Shown here: positions 7,559 through 16,738 of the stretch, piece after piece
Layout: every line of letters begins with the position of its first letter
Position numbering within the stretch: position 1 is the first letter of the stretch
Origin: Pyramidobacter porci
GTDB taxonomy: Bacteria > Synergistota > Synergistia > Synergistales > Dethiosulfovibrionaceae
Direction of reading: 5' to 3'
Length of the DNA stretch: 64,000 nucleotides
Assembly: GCF_009695745.1 (NCBI RefSeq)
Contig: NZ_VUNH01000008.1
Coordinates: forward strand, 62,001-126,000
Program-made: the position numbers and the translations under genes
Notes under the pieces: model-generated
Told to the model about the DNA's origin: nothing
What the model saw: the letters and a program-made list of their open reading frames with translations, nothing else
Database searches by the model: none

Positions 7559-9190
7559 ATGTCGTTATGGATTCGCAATGCGGCGATCGCCACCATGGAC
7601 CGCGAAAACCCGGGCGCCGATTCGGCGGTCGTCGTCGGAGATTTCTTCGCCTACGTGGGCAGCGACAGGGGGGCGGAAGCGTATCTGAAGGAGCATCCGC
7701 AAAAAGATCTCGAAGTGCTGGACTGCGGCGGGGCGTTTTTGATGCCCGGCTTCAACGACAGCCACATGCACTTTCTCCATTACGCGAAGTCGAAGCTGGG
7801 CGCCGTCGATCTGCGCGGCACGAAATCCGTCGGCGAGATCGTCGAGCGCATGAAGAAAGGTCTTGAAAAGTACGATCCGGCCGCGGGGCTGTGGCTGCTC
7901 GGCGAGGGCTGGAACCACGATTACTTCACCGATGAAAAGCGCTATCCCACGGCGGCCGATCTCGACGCGGTGACGACGGAGTACCCGCTGCTGGTCATGC
8001 GCACGTGCTTCCACGTCGGCGTACTCAACTCCAAGGCCATGGAGCTGATCGGACTCGACGCGGCCGCGGCGGAAAAGATGGGCGCTTTCGCCGGCAAAAA
8101 TCCCGACGGCTCGCCCGACGGCGTCGTCAAGGAACATATCGTCGACACCATCAAAGCCAACCTGCCGGCGCCCGAACTGAAGACGCTGCTGAACATGGTA
8201 CTGGTCTGCCAGAAGGATCTGTTCGCCTGCGGCATCACGAGCATCCAGTCGGACGACTTCAAGTACACGCCCGACGGCTGCGCCTACGAGATGATGCGCC
8301 TGCTGCGCGACGCCTCTGAAGACGGCCGGCTCAAGGTGCGCTGGGGAGAGCAGGCGCTGCTGCCCACCAAGGCCGAGCTCGACGAGTTCTTCGATCGCAA
8401 GGGACTGGACGACAGCTACGGCAACCGCAGCTTCAAGATTTCCACGGTCAAGCTGCTCACCGACGGATCGCTCGGGGCGCGCACGGCCTACATGCGCCGG
8501 CCCTACGCCGATGATCCCTCGACGCGCGGCCTGCCGACCTACACGCAGGAGGAACTCGACGCATTAGTGCTGAAGGCGCACGAGAACAACATGCCCGTGG
8601 CCATGCACGCCATCGGCGACGGCGCCATGGAAATGGCGCTGAACGCCGTCGAGCGCGCCCGCAAGGCTATGCCCTACGTGCATCCACGCCACGGCGTCGT
8701 TCACTGCCAGATCACCGACCGGCGCCAAGTCGAGCGCTTCAGGGAGCTCGACGTGGTCGCCTTCATCCAGCCGATTTTCATCGACTACGACATGCACATC
8801 GTCTTCGACCGCGTCGGCCGCGAACTGGGAAGCACTTCTTACGCCTGGAAGGATTACATCGAATCGGGAGTACACGCGCCGTTCGGCACCGACGCGCCCG
8901 TGGAAGATTTCAATCCCATGCGGGGCCTGTACTGCGCGGTCACCAGCCGCGACCTGAACGGCGAGGGACCGTTTTTGCCGCGGCAGATCCTCAGCCGCGA
9001 GCAGGCGCTCTACGGCTACACGGCGGCCGGAGCCTGGGCGACGCACGACGAGGACGTGAAGGGCAAGATCAAATCCGGCATGTACGCCGACTTCATCACG
9101 GTGGACCGCGATCTGCTGAACTGTCCGGAGCGCGACATCCTCGCCGCCAAGGTCACGGCGACGTATATCGGCGGCGAAAAAGTGTTTTAA
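7559..9190 (+). CDS. YtcJ-like metal-dependent amidohydrolase (Amidohydro_3)
   Basis: 543 residues. The metal-ligand set of the YtcJ/Amidohydro_3 branch is visible: NDSHMH near residue 66, HAIGDGAMEMAL near 348, HCQITDRR near 381 and GTDAPVEDFNP near 442. No signal peptide, so cytoplasmic. Family members hydrolyse amide or N-acyl bonds, but most have unknown substrates. The start at 7559 follows AAGGCGAGG; an upstream in-frame ATG at 7517 lacks a ribosome site. It has its own strong promoter and is followed 49 bases later by an APC permease and then a second YtcJ homologue, suggesting uptake and hydrolysis of a modified amino acid. Confidence 0.9.
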   Translation: MSLWIRNAAIATMDRENPGADSAVVVGDFFAYVGSDRGAEAYLKEHPQKDLEVLDCGGAFLMPGFNDSHMHFLHYAKSKLGAVDLRGTKSVGEIVERMKKGLEKYDPAAGLWLLGEGWNHDYFTDEKRYPTAADLDAVTTEYPLLVMRTCFHVGVLNSKAMELIGLDAAAAEKMGAFAGKNPDGSPDGVVKEHIVDTIKANLPAPELKTLLNMVLVCQKDLFACGITSIQSDDFKYTPDGCAYEMMRLLRDASEDGRLKVRWGEQALLPTKAELDEFFDRKGLDDSYGNRSFKISTVKLLTDGSLGARTAYMRRPYADDPSTRGLPTYTQEELDALVLKAHENNMPVAMHAIGDGAMEMALNAVERARKAMPYVHPRHGVVHCQITDRRQVERFRELDVVAFIQPIFIDYDMHIVFDRVGRELGSTSYAWKDYIESGVHAPFGTDAPVEDFNPMRGLYCAVTSRDLNGEGPFLPRQILSREQALYGYTAAGAWATHDEDVKGKIKSGMYADFITVDRDLLNCPERDILAAKVTATYIGGEKVF

Positions 9191-9239
9191 GGGACCGCGC
9201 ACGCGGATAAAACGACTTTTCTCAGGGGGAAAACAAAAA

Positions 9240-10616
9240 ATGGCGGACAATCAGAATCTCGTTTCTCAGCTCAGTTCCGAAAAGACGGAGTTCAAGCGCG
9301 AGATCACGCTGTTCGGCGGCGTCAGCATCCTCGGCGGCATCATGATCGGCGGCGGTATCTTCTATCTCGGCTCCTACGTTCTGCAGCGGGCCGGCTTCAG
9401 CCTCGGGCTGGCGCTGCTGTGCTGGTTCGCGGGCGGCGTCATTTCGCTGCTGGGCGGCCTGTGCTTCGCCGAACTGGGGGCGATGATCCCCAAGGCCGGC
9501 GGCGTCACGGTGTACCTGAACACAGCCTATCACCCGCTGGTCGGCTTTATCAGCGGTTTCAACAGCTGGCTTTTGACCGGTCCCGCTTCGCTGGCTGCGG
9601 GCGCGGTGGCGCTGACGGCCATGTTCGGCCTCGGCGGCGTGGCAGCGCAGATCGCCGCTTCCGCCATCCTGATCGCTTTTACGGCTTACAACTGCTTCGG
9701 CATCAAGCGCGGCTCCGTGCTGCAGAACGTCACGATGGTCGCCAAGCTGATCCCCATCTTCATCATCATGGGTTCGGCGTTTTTCATGGGCGACGTCTCG
9801 CCCGACCTTTCCTTCACGCCCATGGACGGACCGGTGCCCTTCTCCAAGGTGCTGAACATGATCGGCTTCGCCACGCTGGCGACGCTGTGGGCCTACGAGG
9901 GCTGGACGAACCTCAACGCCGTCACCGAGGAGATCAAGGACCCGAAGCGCAATCTGCCGCTGTCGCTGATTATCTCCATCTGCGGCATCGCCGTGCTTTA
10001 CATGCTGTTCAACTACGCGATCTATCGCGTGCTGCCCTTGGCCGAGATGCGCGCCATGATCGAGGCGAAAAAGCTCTATCTGGGCACGGAGGTCGCCCTG
10101 CGCCTGCTGGGCGGCGCCGGCGGCATTCTCGTCACCGTGGGCATGATGATCTCCATGCTCGGCTCCATCAACGGCATGGTCATCGCCTTCCCGCGCAACT
10201 ACTACGCCATGGCCAAGGAAGGGCACTTCTTCCGCTCGTTCGCCAGGCTGCACCCCACCTACAAGGTTCCCACCGCGCCGATCCTCTGCCAGTGCGTCAT
10301 CTCGATCGCCTACATCTGGGTGCGCAGCCTCGATCAGCTCACCAACCTGGTGGTCTTCGGCTCGATGCTCATCAACGTGCTGATCATCGCCGCCGTGCTG
10401 GTGCTGCGCAAAAAGCTGCCCGACCTCGAGCGCCCCTACAAGGTGTGGGGCGGCGCGTTCACCGTCTGTCTGACGCTGCTGATCAACTTCGGCATGATGG
10501 TCAACACGCTGGTCAACGATCCCGTCACCTGCGTCACCGGGCTCTCTATCCCCTGCATCGCGGCCTGCGTCTATTTTTACTTCGGCTTCAGGAACAAAAA
10601 GGAAGAACAGCGGTAG
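9240..10616 (+). CDS. APC-family amino acid permease
   Basis: 458 residues with about 12 hydrophobic segments. The first helix carries the substrate-binding GGIMIGGGIFYLGSYV, matching the unwound TM1 of APC-superfamily transporters; AYEGWTNLNAVTEEIKDPKR is the conserved TM6-loop element. The protein is therefore an inner-membrane amino acid/cation symporter or exchanger. GGGGGAAAA precedes the ATG. It lies between two YtcJ-like amidohydrolases on the same strand, so its substrate may be the compound they cleave or the amino acid they release. The exact substrate cannot be read from the sequence. Confidence 0.9.
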   Translation: MADNQNLVSQLSSEKTEFKREITLFGGVSILGGIMIGGGIFYLGSYVLQRAGFSLGLALLCWFAGGVISLLGGLCFAELGAMIPKAGGVTVYLNTAYHPLVGFISGFNSWLLTGPASLAAGAVALTAMFGLGGVAAQIAASAILIAFTAYNCFGIKRGSVLQNVTMVAKLIPIFIIMGSAFFMGDVSPDLSFTPMDGPVPFSKVLNMIGFATLATLWAYEGWTNLNAVTEEIKDPKRNLPLSLIISICGIAVLYMLFNYAIYRVLPLAEMRAMIEAKKLYLGTEVALRLLGGAGGILVTVGMMISMLGSINGMVIAFPRNYYAMAKEGHFFRSFARLHPTYKVPTAPILCQCVISIAYIWVRSLDQLTNLVVFGSMLINVLIIAAVLVLRKKLPDLERPYKVWGGAFTVCLTLLINFGMMVNTLVNDPVTCVTGLSIPCIAACVYFYFGFRNKKEEQR

Positions 10617-10629
10617 CCGAAAATGCGTC

Positions 10630-10663
10630 ACGCTGCGGGACAGAATGTTCCGCGGCGTTTTTT
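10630..10663 (+). terminator. Rho-independent terminator after the APC permease
   Basis: CGCTGCGG (10631-10638) pairs with CCGCGGCG (10650-10657) with one G-T wobble and is followed by six T. It ends or attenuates the permease transcript before the second YtcJ gene. Confidence 0.7.
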
Positions 10664-10703
10664 CATGACGGGGCGCGGCGCCCCATTCGGAGGAACGAGA
10701 AAA

Positions 10704-12329
10704 ATGAAAAGATTCGCTCTTGTCAACGGAAAAATCTACGTAGAGCGCGGCCGCTTCGCGCAGGCTCTCTACGCCGAAGACGGCGTGATCCGTCTCGTCG
10801 GACACGACGACGAGATCAGATCGGCCGCCGGGCGCGGCGCCGAAATCTTCGACTGTGAAGGCCGCACGGTGATCCCCGGCCTCAACGACAGCCACATGCA
10901 CCTGCTCGGCGTCGGCATGGAGATGTCGCAGCTGCGGCTGAACGGCGCACGCTCCGTCGGCGAGATCGTCGCGCGCGGCCGGCGCTTCCTCGCCGAGCAT
11001 CCCGAGCTGTGCCGCCACGGCGTCGCCGGCATCGGCTGGAATCAGGATCTCTTCGACGAAGGAGAACAGCGCCTGCCCGACCGCCACGACCTCGACCAAA
11101 TCTCCACCGACGTCCCCGTGATCGTCGAGCGCGTCTGCCGCCACATCGCCGCCGTCAACACTAGGGCCATCGAGATGCTCGGCCTCGGCAAAAATTCGCC
11201 CCAGTACGAAAACGGCGAGTTCGAGCTGGAAGCCGACGGATTCCCCAGCGGCGTCTTCAAGGAACAGGCCGTCGCCCGCGCCAGCCGGCTGATCCCGCCC
11301 AAGTCGGCGGCCGAATACGAAGACATGTTCGTCAAAGCCGCCGCTTACGCCGTCGCCCACGGGCTGACCAGCGTGCAGTCGAACGACGCCGGCTTCGTCC
11401 CCGTCCCCGTCGATGCGCTGATGGAGATCGTCGCTCGTGCCCACGCCGGCGGCCGCACGGCGCTGCGTTACCGCCACCAAACGACCTTCCGCAGCGTCGG
11501 CGATTTCGAAGACTTTCTGCGCGGCGGCGCGCGCGAAAAATATCACGACCCCGCCGCCCACGTGGAGATCGGTCCGCTCAAGCTCTTCAAGGACGGATCG
11601 CTGGGCGGCCGCAGCGCCCAAATGTGCCGCGATTACCGCGACGATCCCGGTAACCGCGGCGTGGAAACGCTCTCCAACGAGGAGATGGACCGTTTCTGCC
11701 GGGCTGCCCGCGACGCCGGCGTGCAGGTCATCACCCACGCCATCGGCGACCGGGCCGTCGCCGACACGGTCGCCTGCTACGAGCGCGTCATGGACGGCGG
11801 GAAAAATCCGCTGCGCCACATCGTCAACCACTGCCAGATCACCGACCGTCCCCTGCTCGAACGCATCGCCGCGGACGGACTCTGCGTCGCCTATCAGCCG
11901 ATCTTCCTCGATTACGACATGCACATCGTCGAGTCCCGCTGCGGCGCGGAACTGGCAGGCACGTCCTACGCCTTCGGCACGGCCGCCGCGCTCGGCATAC
12001 CCGTCGGCTACGGCACCGACGCGCCGGTCGAAGACTGCAGCCCGTTTCCCTGCATCGGCGCCGCCGTCACCCGCATGGACCACCTCGGCCAACCCGAGGG
12101 CGGCTGGTTTCCGCAGGAGAAAGTCGACGTCGAGACGGCGATCGACGCCTACACGGCCGGCAGCGCCTTCCTGGAATTCCACGAGCGCGACAAGGGGCGC
12201 CTCAAGCCCGGCTTCGTCGCCGATCTGGCCGTGCTCGACCGCGACATCTTCACCTGCCCGCCCGCGCGGATCCGCGAGATCCTGCCCGTGGCGACCGTGA
12301 TCGGCGGCGAGATCGTCTACCGCCGCTAG
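10704..12329 (+). CDS. Second YtcJ-like amidohydrolase (Amidohydro_3)
   Basis: 541 residues, clearly paralogous to the gene at 7559. It has the same metal-binding order: NDSHMH near 61, HAIGDRAVADTV near 345, HCQITDRPLLERI near 376 and GTDAPVEDCSPFP near 437, with FLDYDMHIVESRCG matching FIDYDMHIVFDRVG of the first copy. Many surface residues differ, so the pair is an old duplication with possibly different specificity. Start at 10704 after CGGAGGAACGAG; an earlier in-frame ATG at 10623 lies in the terminator region. Cytoplasmic; substrate unknown. Confidence 0.9.
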   Translation: MKRFALVNGKIYVERGRFAQALYAEDGVIRLVGHDDEIRSAAGRGAEIFDCEGRTVIPGLNDSHMHLLGVGMEMSQLRLNGARSVGEIVARGRRFLAEHPELCRHGVAGIGWNQDLFDEGEQRLPDRHDLDQISTDVPVIVERVCRHIAAVNTRAIEMLGLGKNSPQYENGEFELEADGFPSGVFKEQAVARASRLIPPKSAAEYEDMFVKAAAYAVAHGLTSVQSNDAGFVPVPVDALMEIVARAHAGGRTALRYRHQTTFRSVGDFEDFLRGGAREKYHDPAAHVEIGPLKLFKDGSLGGRSAQMCRDYRDDPGNRGVETLSNEEMDRFCRAARDAGVQVITHAIGDRAVADTVACYERVMDGGKNPLRHIVNHCQITDRPLLERIAADGLCVAYQPIFLDYDMHIVESRCGAELAGTSYAFGTAAALGIPVGYGTDAPVEDCSPFPCIGAAVTRMDHLGQPEGGWFPQEKVDVETAIDAYTAGSAFLEFHERDKGRLKPGFVADLAVLDRDIFTCPPARIREILPVATVIGGEIVYRR

Positions 12330-12488
12330 AGCCACGTTTTTTCGGAACGGGACGCCGAAAGCGCAGCGCCTCCTTTTCCGCCGTGATAGTCGATGAAGAG
12401 CCGCAGGACGCGCAGAAGCCCTCGCCGTCCGCATGGCGCCGTCGGCCGAAATCGGGCGGCGGCCGAGCGATGTTTCGCGCGAAAATCC

Positions 12489-12517
12489 TTGAACAAAACG
12501 CTTTTCAGGAGTAGAGT
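12489..12517 (+). promoter_or_regulatory. Promoter of first TSUP gene
   Basis: TTGAAC (12489-12494), 17-base spacer, TAGAGT (12512-12517), about 34 bases before the start codon. The rest of the 220-base gap after the amidohydrolase shows no gene. Confidence 0.5.
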
Positions 12518-12550
12518 AAGCGGGAGATCACCTAGAAACGGAGACCTGCC

Positions 12551-13276
12551 ATGAATGTCCTCACCCTCACGCTCCTGATGAGCTCCGCGGCCGCCGGCGG
12601 GATCATCAACACCGTCTGCGGCTTCGGGCTCGGCGCCGTGGCCATGTCGGTCTGGCCTTACCTGATGCCCTACATGCAGTCCGTATCGGTGGTCACTCTC
12701 TGCGGGCTGACGATCGATCTGCTGCTGCTGTGCAACACGTACCGCTTCATCAGCTGGAAAAAGCTGACGCCGTGCCTGATCTGCGGGATGCTCTTTTCCA
12801 GCCTGTCGGTTTATCTTTCCGTCGGAGCCGCCGAAAAGGCGCTCGTGCGCTCGTTGGGAGTCATACTCATCGCTCTGGGGATCTATTCGGTGTTCTTCAG
12901 CGGACGGATCCGCATCAAGGCGTCGCCGTTCAACGGCTGTATCGCCGGCACGCTGGCCGGCGCTTTTTCGGGGCTCTTCTCCGTCGGCGGACCGCCGGTG
13001 GCCATATACCTCCTCGCGGGGACCGATTCCAACAGCGAATACCGCGCCACGCTGAACGCTTACTTCTGTTTCATCAACGTCAGCACCACCTGGGCGCGCT
13101 GGCGCAACGGCATCATCACGGCGCAGGTGCTGCAGGTCTGGCTGCTGCTGGCCGGCGCCGTCGGCCTGAGCATTTTCGTCGGCAACAAAGTCTTCTATAA
13201 ACTCAACGGGGCGAAGCTGCGCAAAATAGTTTACGCTTACCTGATTTTCTCCGGCACGCTGCTGCTCTTCCGCTGA
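12551..13276 (+). CDS. TSUP-family membrane transporter (TauE/SafE-like)
   Basis: 241 residues, about eight hydrophobic segments in two halves. The repeated glycine/proline signature of the TSUP (TauE/SafE) family is present: NTVCGFGLGAVAMSVWPYLMP in the first half (given here in shortened reading, about residues 18-38) and GAFSGLFSVGGPPVAIYLL in the second (about 139-157). TSUP proteins export or import small organic or sulfonic anions through the inner membrane. GGAG precedes the ATG. A close paralogue follows 116 bases downstream with its own promoter. Substrate unknown. Confidence 0.88.
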   Translation: MNVLTLTLLMSSAAAGGIINTVCGFGLGAVAMSVWPYLMPYMQSVSVVTLCGLTIDLLLLCNTYRFISWKKLTPCLICGMLFSSLSVYLSVGAAEKALVRSLGVILIALGIYSVFFSGRIRIKASPFNGCIAGTLAGAFSGLFSVGGPPVAIYLLAGTDSNSEYRATLNAYFCFINVSTTWARWRNGIITAQVLQVWLLLAGAVGLSIFVGNKVFYKLNGAKLRKIVYAYLIFSGTLLLFR

Positions 13277-13331
13277 ACTTCGATCGCTGACAAGGATTGC
13301 TCTGCGGAAAGCGGCCTTCGTTTTTTCGCGC

Positions 13332-13360
13332 TTGAAAAGGCGCGCCGAAAAGCGTAAAGT
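13332..13360 (+). promoter_or_regulatory. Promoter of second TSUP gene
   Basis: TTGAAA (13332-13337), 17-base spacer, TAAAGT (13355-13360), about 32 bases before the start. The arrangement mirrors the promoter of the preceding paralogue, as if gene and promoter were duplicated together. Confidence 0.5.
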
Positions 13361-13392
13361 GGATACATTCCCCTTAAAAAGGAGTTTTCTTC

Positions 13393-14118
13393 ATGCCGCC
13401 TCTTACTTTCACTGCAGCCTTCTCGGTCAGCCTGGTCGGCGCGGTCATTCAGGCTGTCTGCGGTTTCGGTTATGGCCCGGTGAACATGTCGCTGCTGCCC
13501 TATCTTTTTCCCTATGCGCAGGCGGTCGCCCTCTCCGGCCTGTGCGGGTCGACGACCTCCGTTCTCGTGCTCGCTTCCAGTTTCAGACACATCCGCTGGA
13601 AGACTCTGCTGCCCTGCGTCGTCACGGCGATGATTTTCGCGCCGCTGTCGGTGCGGCTGTCCGTCGGCGCCGCCGACAAAATCATGGTCCACAGTCTTGG
13701 CGCGATGCTGATCGCGCTGGGGATCTATTCGATTTTTTTCAGCGACCGCATCCGCATCAAGCCGACATTGTTCAACGGCGCCGCCGTCGGCACGCTGGCC
13801 GGCGTCCTCTCCGGGCTTTTCGCCGTCGGCGGGCCGCCCATCGCCCTCTACATGCTGGCCGCCACCGACACCAACGATGCCTACCGCGCCACGCTGAGCG
13901 CCCAGTTCTGCATCACCGCCTGCGTCACCACGTTCGCGCGCTGGCGCAGCGGCGCCTTTACCGCCGCGACGATCCACGTCTACGTCCTCATGCTCGCCTC
14001 GCTGCTGATCGGCGCCTGGATCGGCGGCAAAATTTTCCATCGTCTCGATCCCAAGCGTCTGCGCCTGCTCGTCTACGGCTATCTGGTCCTCTCCGGGCTC
14101 CTGATGCTCTTCAAATAA
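13393..14118 (+). CDS. TSUP-family membrane transporter, tandem paralogue
   Basis: 241 residues, the same length as the gene before it and colinear with it: VCGFGYGPVNMSLLPYLFP near residue 21 and GVLSGLFAVGGPPIALYML near 139 replace the equivalent stretches of the first copy, and LIALGIYSIFFSDRIRIK matches LIALGIYSVFFSGRIRIK. It is an inner-membrane TSUP transporter of unknown anion substrate. AAGGAG precedes the ATG by nine bases. The gene is followed by a parS-like site and a strong terminator. Confidence 0.88.
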   Translation: MPPLTFTAAFSVSLVGAVIQAVCGFGYGPVNMSLLPYLFPYAQAVALSGLCGSTTSVLVLASSFRHIRWKTLLPCVVTAMIFAPLSVRLSVGAADKIMVHSLGAMLIALGIYSIFFSDRIRIKPTLFNGAAVGTLAGVLSGLFAVGGPPIALYMLAATDTNDAYRATLSAQFCITACVTTFARWRSGAFTAATIHVYVLMLASLLIGAWIGGKIFHRLDPKRLRLLVYGYLVLSGLLMLFK

Positions 14119-14172
14119 ATAGGTTCATCAAATATTTATCAAATCCGCTTCGTCGCTGCGTTGGCGACGGGG

Positions 14173-14188
14173 CGTTCCACGTGGAACA
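14173..14188. promoter_or_regulatory. parS-like centromere site (ParB binding)
   Basis: CGTTCCACGTGGAACA differs only in its first base from the 16-base palindrome found at 34491 and 47581. The core GTTCCACGTGGAAC matches the conserved bacterial parS sequence bound by ParB/Spo0J. It lies between convergent genes. Confidence 0.8.
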
Positions 14189-14201
14189 TTTTTTTCGATA
14201 C

Positions 14202-14242
14202 AAAAAGGTCCGCCGGCCGTCATACGACCGGCGGACCTTTTT
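14202..14242. terminator. Bidirectional terminator between TSUP and M20 genes
   Basis: Arms AAAAAGGTCCGCCGG (14202-14216) and CCGGCGGACCTTTTT (14228-14242) are perfect, with further pairing inside the loop. A/T ends serve both convergent transcripts. Confidence 0.85.
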
Positions 14243-14286
14243 CATAGCGGCTCTTCGGAAGGCTCCTTCGGCGTTTTGTCCGAAAG

Positions 14287-15477
14287 TCAGCGGCCGTGGC
14301 GCGCCAGCCACGTCATCGCGCTGCCGGCAGCCATGGCCGCGCCGCGCCAGAGGATGCCGTCGTCGATCTCGAAGCGCGGGCTGTGCTGCGGCGTGGGGCC
14401 GTGGGGCGAGGGCGTGTACATGAGCAGGAAGGTGCCGGGACCTTTGAGCAGATAACCGGCGAAATCCTCGCCGCCCGTGGTGGGCAGCGGCACGCGCAGG
14501 AAGGCTTCGTCGCCGAAGAGTTCGCGCCCGATGGCGACGACTTCTTCGGTCGCCGCCGGATCGTTGACGAGGTTGGCGGCGCCGCGCGTCCACACCAGCT
14601 CGGCCGCGGCGCCCGACGCTTCGGCGATCAGCTCCGCCATTTTCCTCATGCGTGCCTCGATGCGGCAGCGTTCCTCCTCGGAGAGGGCGCGGGCCGTGCC
14701 GTTCATCACGCAGGTCTCGGGGATGATGTTGAAAGCCGCGCCCGGCGTGCGCACCTTGCAGACCGACAGGACCATCGGCTTCGTGGCGCTCTGCTCGCGG
14801 CTGACGAGGCTCTGCCAGGCGTCGATGACGCGCGCAGCGATCAGCACGGGATCGACGGCCAGCGACGGGAACGCGCCGTGCCCTCCCTTGCCGGTGATGG
14901 TGCACTGCCAGCTGTCGAGGAAGGACATGAACGCGCCGGGATAATAGCCGAACGTGCCCGCCGGCCAGTCGTGCGGCGCGATCGAACCGGCATGAAGGCC
15001 GACGATGAAATCGGTGTGGGGATTCTCGAGGCAGCCGTCGGCGATCATGGCGTTGGCGCCGTTGCCGGTCTCCTCGCCGGGCTGGAAGAGGATCTTCACC
15101 GTGCCGGCCAGCTCATCTTTGCGTTTCATCAGCAGGGACGCCGCGCCCAGCGCCATGGCGGTGTGCGCGTCGTGGCCGCAGGCGTGCATGCAGCCGTTCT
15201 TCGAGGCGTAGTCCACCGGCGTCTGCTCCACGATGGGCAGGCCGTCGCAGTCGGCGCGCCAGGTGAAGCACTTGCCGGGACGTCCTTCGATCAGGGCGAC
15301 CACGCCGTGGCCGCCCACGCCCTTGCGGTAGGGCACGCCGAGCGAGTCGAGGGTTTTGCAGATGTAGGCTTCGGTCTTGGGAGTTTCCAGCCCCAGCTCG
15401 GGAATTTGGTGCAGCTCGCGCCGCCAGGCCACGATCTGGGAACCGAGCTCTTTCGCTTCGTCGAGGATCGTTTTCAT
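14287..15477 (-). CDS. M20-family amidohydrolase (N-acyl amino acid hydrolase type)
   Basis: 396 residues. Matches the HipO/AbgA-like branch of peptidase family M20D: WRRELHQIPELGLE at the N terminus, CMHACGHDAHTAMALG near residue 96 (metal Cys/His), FQPGEETGNGANAMI near 129 (catalytic Glu), GLHAG near 158, the dimerisation-domain GKGGHGAFPSLAVDPV, and TTGGEDFAGYLL near 330. These enzymes remove acyl or aminoacyl groups from amino acids. AAGGAGG lies upstream of the ATG, inside the end of the preceding gene. It is the last gene of a four-gene minus-strand operon with a paralogue and two membrane proteins. Confidence 0.92.
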   Translation of the reverse strand: MKTILDEAKELGSQIVAWRRELHQIPELGLETPKTEAYICKTLDSLGVPYRKGVGGHGVVALIEGRPGKCFTWRADCDGLPIVEQTPVDYASKNGCMHACGHDAHTAMALGAASLLMKRKDELAGTVKILFQPGEETGNGANAMIADGCLENPHTDFIVGLHAGSIAPHDWPAGTFGYYPGAFMSFLDSWQCTITGKGGHGAFPSLAVDPVLIAARVIDAWQSLVSREQSATKPMVLSVCKVRTPGAAFNIIPETCVMNGTARALSEEERCRIEARMRKMAELIAEASGAAAELVWTRGAANLVNDPAATEEVVAIGRELFGDEAFLRVPLPTTGGEDFAGYLLKGPGTFLLMYTPSPHGPTPQHSPRFEIDDGILWRGAAMAAGSAMTWLARHGR

Positions 15478-15478
15478 G

Positions 15479-16672
15479 TTATTCGCCCTCCTTCGCGAGC
15501 CAGTCGAACGCCAGCGCCGCGAACAGCGCCGCGCCGCGCCACAGCCAGCGGTCGTCGATGCGGAAATGGCAGTTGTGCATGTTGTACGCGGGCCCGTCGG
15601 GCGGCGGCGCGACAAGGAACGCCATGGCGCCGGGAACATGCTCCGTGTAAAAGGCGAAGTCGTCGCCGGCCAGCATCGGCTCGCTCACGAACAGCGCCTC
15701 TCCGTCGCCGAACAGTTCCGCGGCCGTCTTCTGCGCCGCGCCAAGCACCTTTTCGTCGTTCAGCAGCGGCGGCGCGCCGCGCGTGTATTTCACGTCGGCT
15801 CTCACGCCCACGCTTTCCGCCGTCAGGCGGGCGATCTCGCCCAGGCGCCGCTCGATCAGGTCGCGCGTCTGCGGCCACAGCGTGCGCGCCGTGCCCACCA
15901 GACGGGCCGTCTCGGGAATGACGTTGGCGGTCTCGCCGGCCTCGAACTGGCACACGGACACGACCGAGGGGCACATCGGGCAGACGTTGCGGCTGACGAT
16001 GGTCTGCAGTCCGGTGACGATCCGTCCCGCCGCCACGACGGGATCGCACGACAGTTCCGGGATCGCGCCGTGGCTGCCCTTGCCCGTCAGATCGATCTCG
16101 AACTTGTCCATGCAGGCCAGCGCCGCGCCCTTGATGAAGTGGAAAGAACCGGCTTTTCTGTTTTCGCCCGATCCCATCGACACGTGGAGCGCAAACGCCG
16201 CGTCGGGCGTCGGATCTTCGAGGCAGCCGTCGGCCATCATCGCCCGCGCGCCCGCGCCGATCTCCTCGGCGGGCTGGAACAGCACCTTGACCGCGCCTTT
16301 CAGTTCGCGCCGGCGCGCCAGCAGCAGCTTGACGGCTCCCAGCCCCATGGCGCTGTGGGCGTCGTGCCCGCAGGCGTGCATGTTCTCGTTCTGCGACGAG
16401 AACGATTCGCCCGATTCCTCGCGGATCGGCAGACCGTCGCAGTCGCAGCGGAACATCAGGCAGCGGCCCGGCAGTTCTCCTCTGACGACGGCGGCGACGC
16501 CGTGCCCGCCCACGCCGCGGCGGTATTCGGCTCCCATGGCGTCGAGCTGGCGGCACAGATACTCCTCGGTCCGCGGCGTCTCCAGCCCGACCTCGGGAAA
16601 GGCGTGAAGCTCGCGCCGCCAGCCGCGGATCCGTTCCTGGAGCGCCTGAGCTTCGTTCAAAACAGTGTCCAT
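15479..16672 (-). CDS. M20-family amidohydrolase, paralogue
   Basis: 397 residues. Colinear with the next gene and roughly half identical to it in the conserved blocks: WRRELHAFPEVGLETPRTEEY, NMHACGHDAHSAMGLGAV near 97, FQPAEEIGAGARAMM near 130, GKGSHGAIPELSCDPV and LAGDDFAFYTEHVPG near 335. All metal and catalytic residues of M20D enzymes appear intact. Start at 16672 follows AAGGAGAGTACGCA. The gap to the downstream paralogue is one base, so the two are translationally linked and may act on related N-acyl amino acids or form a mixed dimer (inference). Confidence 0.92.
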   Translation of the reverse strand: MDTVLNEAQALQERIRGWRRELHAFPEVGLETPRTEEYLCRQLDAMGAEYRRGVGGHGVAAVVRGELPGRCLMFRCDCDGLPIREESGESFSSQNENMHACGHDAHSAMGLGAVKLLLARRRELKGAVKVLFQPAEEIGAGARAMMADGCLEDPTPDAAFALHVSMGSGENRKAGSFHFIKGAALACMDKFEIDLTGKGSHGAIPELSCDPVVAAGRIVTGLQTIVSRNVCPMCPSVVSVCQFEAGETANVIPETARLVGTARTLWPQTRDLIERRLGEIARLTAESVGVRADVKYTRGAPPLLNDEKVLGAAQKTAAELFGDGEALFVSEPMLAGDDFAFYTEHVPGAMAFLVAPPPDGPAYNMHNCHFRIDDRWLWRGAALFAALAFDWLAKEGE

Positions 16673-16738
16673 TGCGTACTCTCCTTTGTTTTCATGAAAT
16701 TCCGCCTGCCCGGAACGGACAGGCGGAAAGGGCAACGG

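Noticed and set aside
9222-12434. 1070-codon open frame on the minus strand
   Set aside because: It runs opposite to the APC permease and second YtcJ gene, both with clear motifs and ribosome sites. The translation is His/Asp/Arg-rich without any family signature, a by-product of GC-rich codon use.
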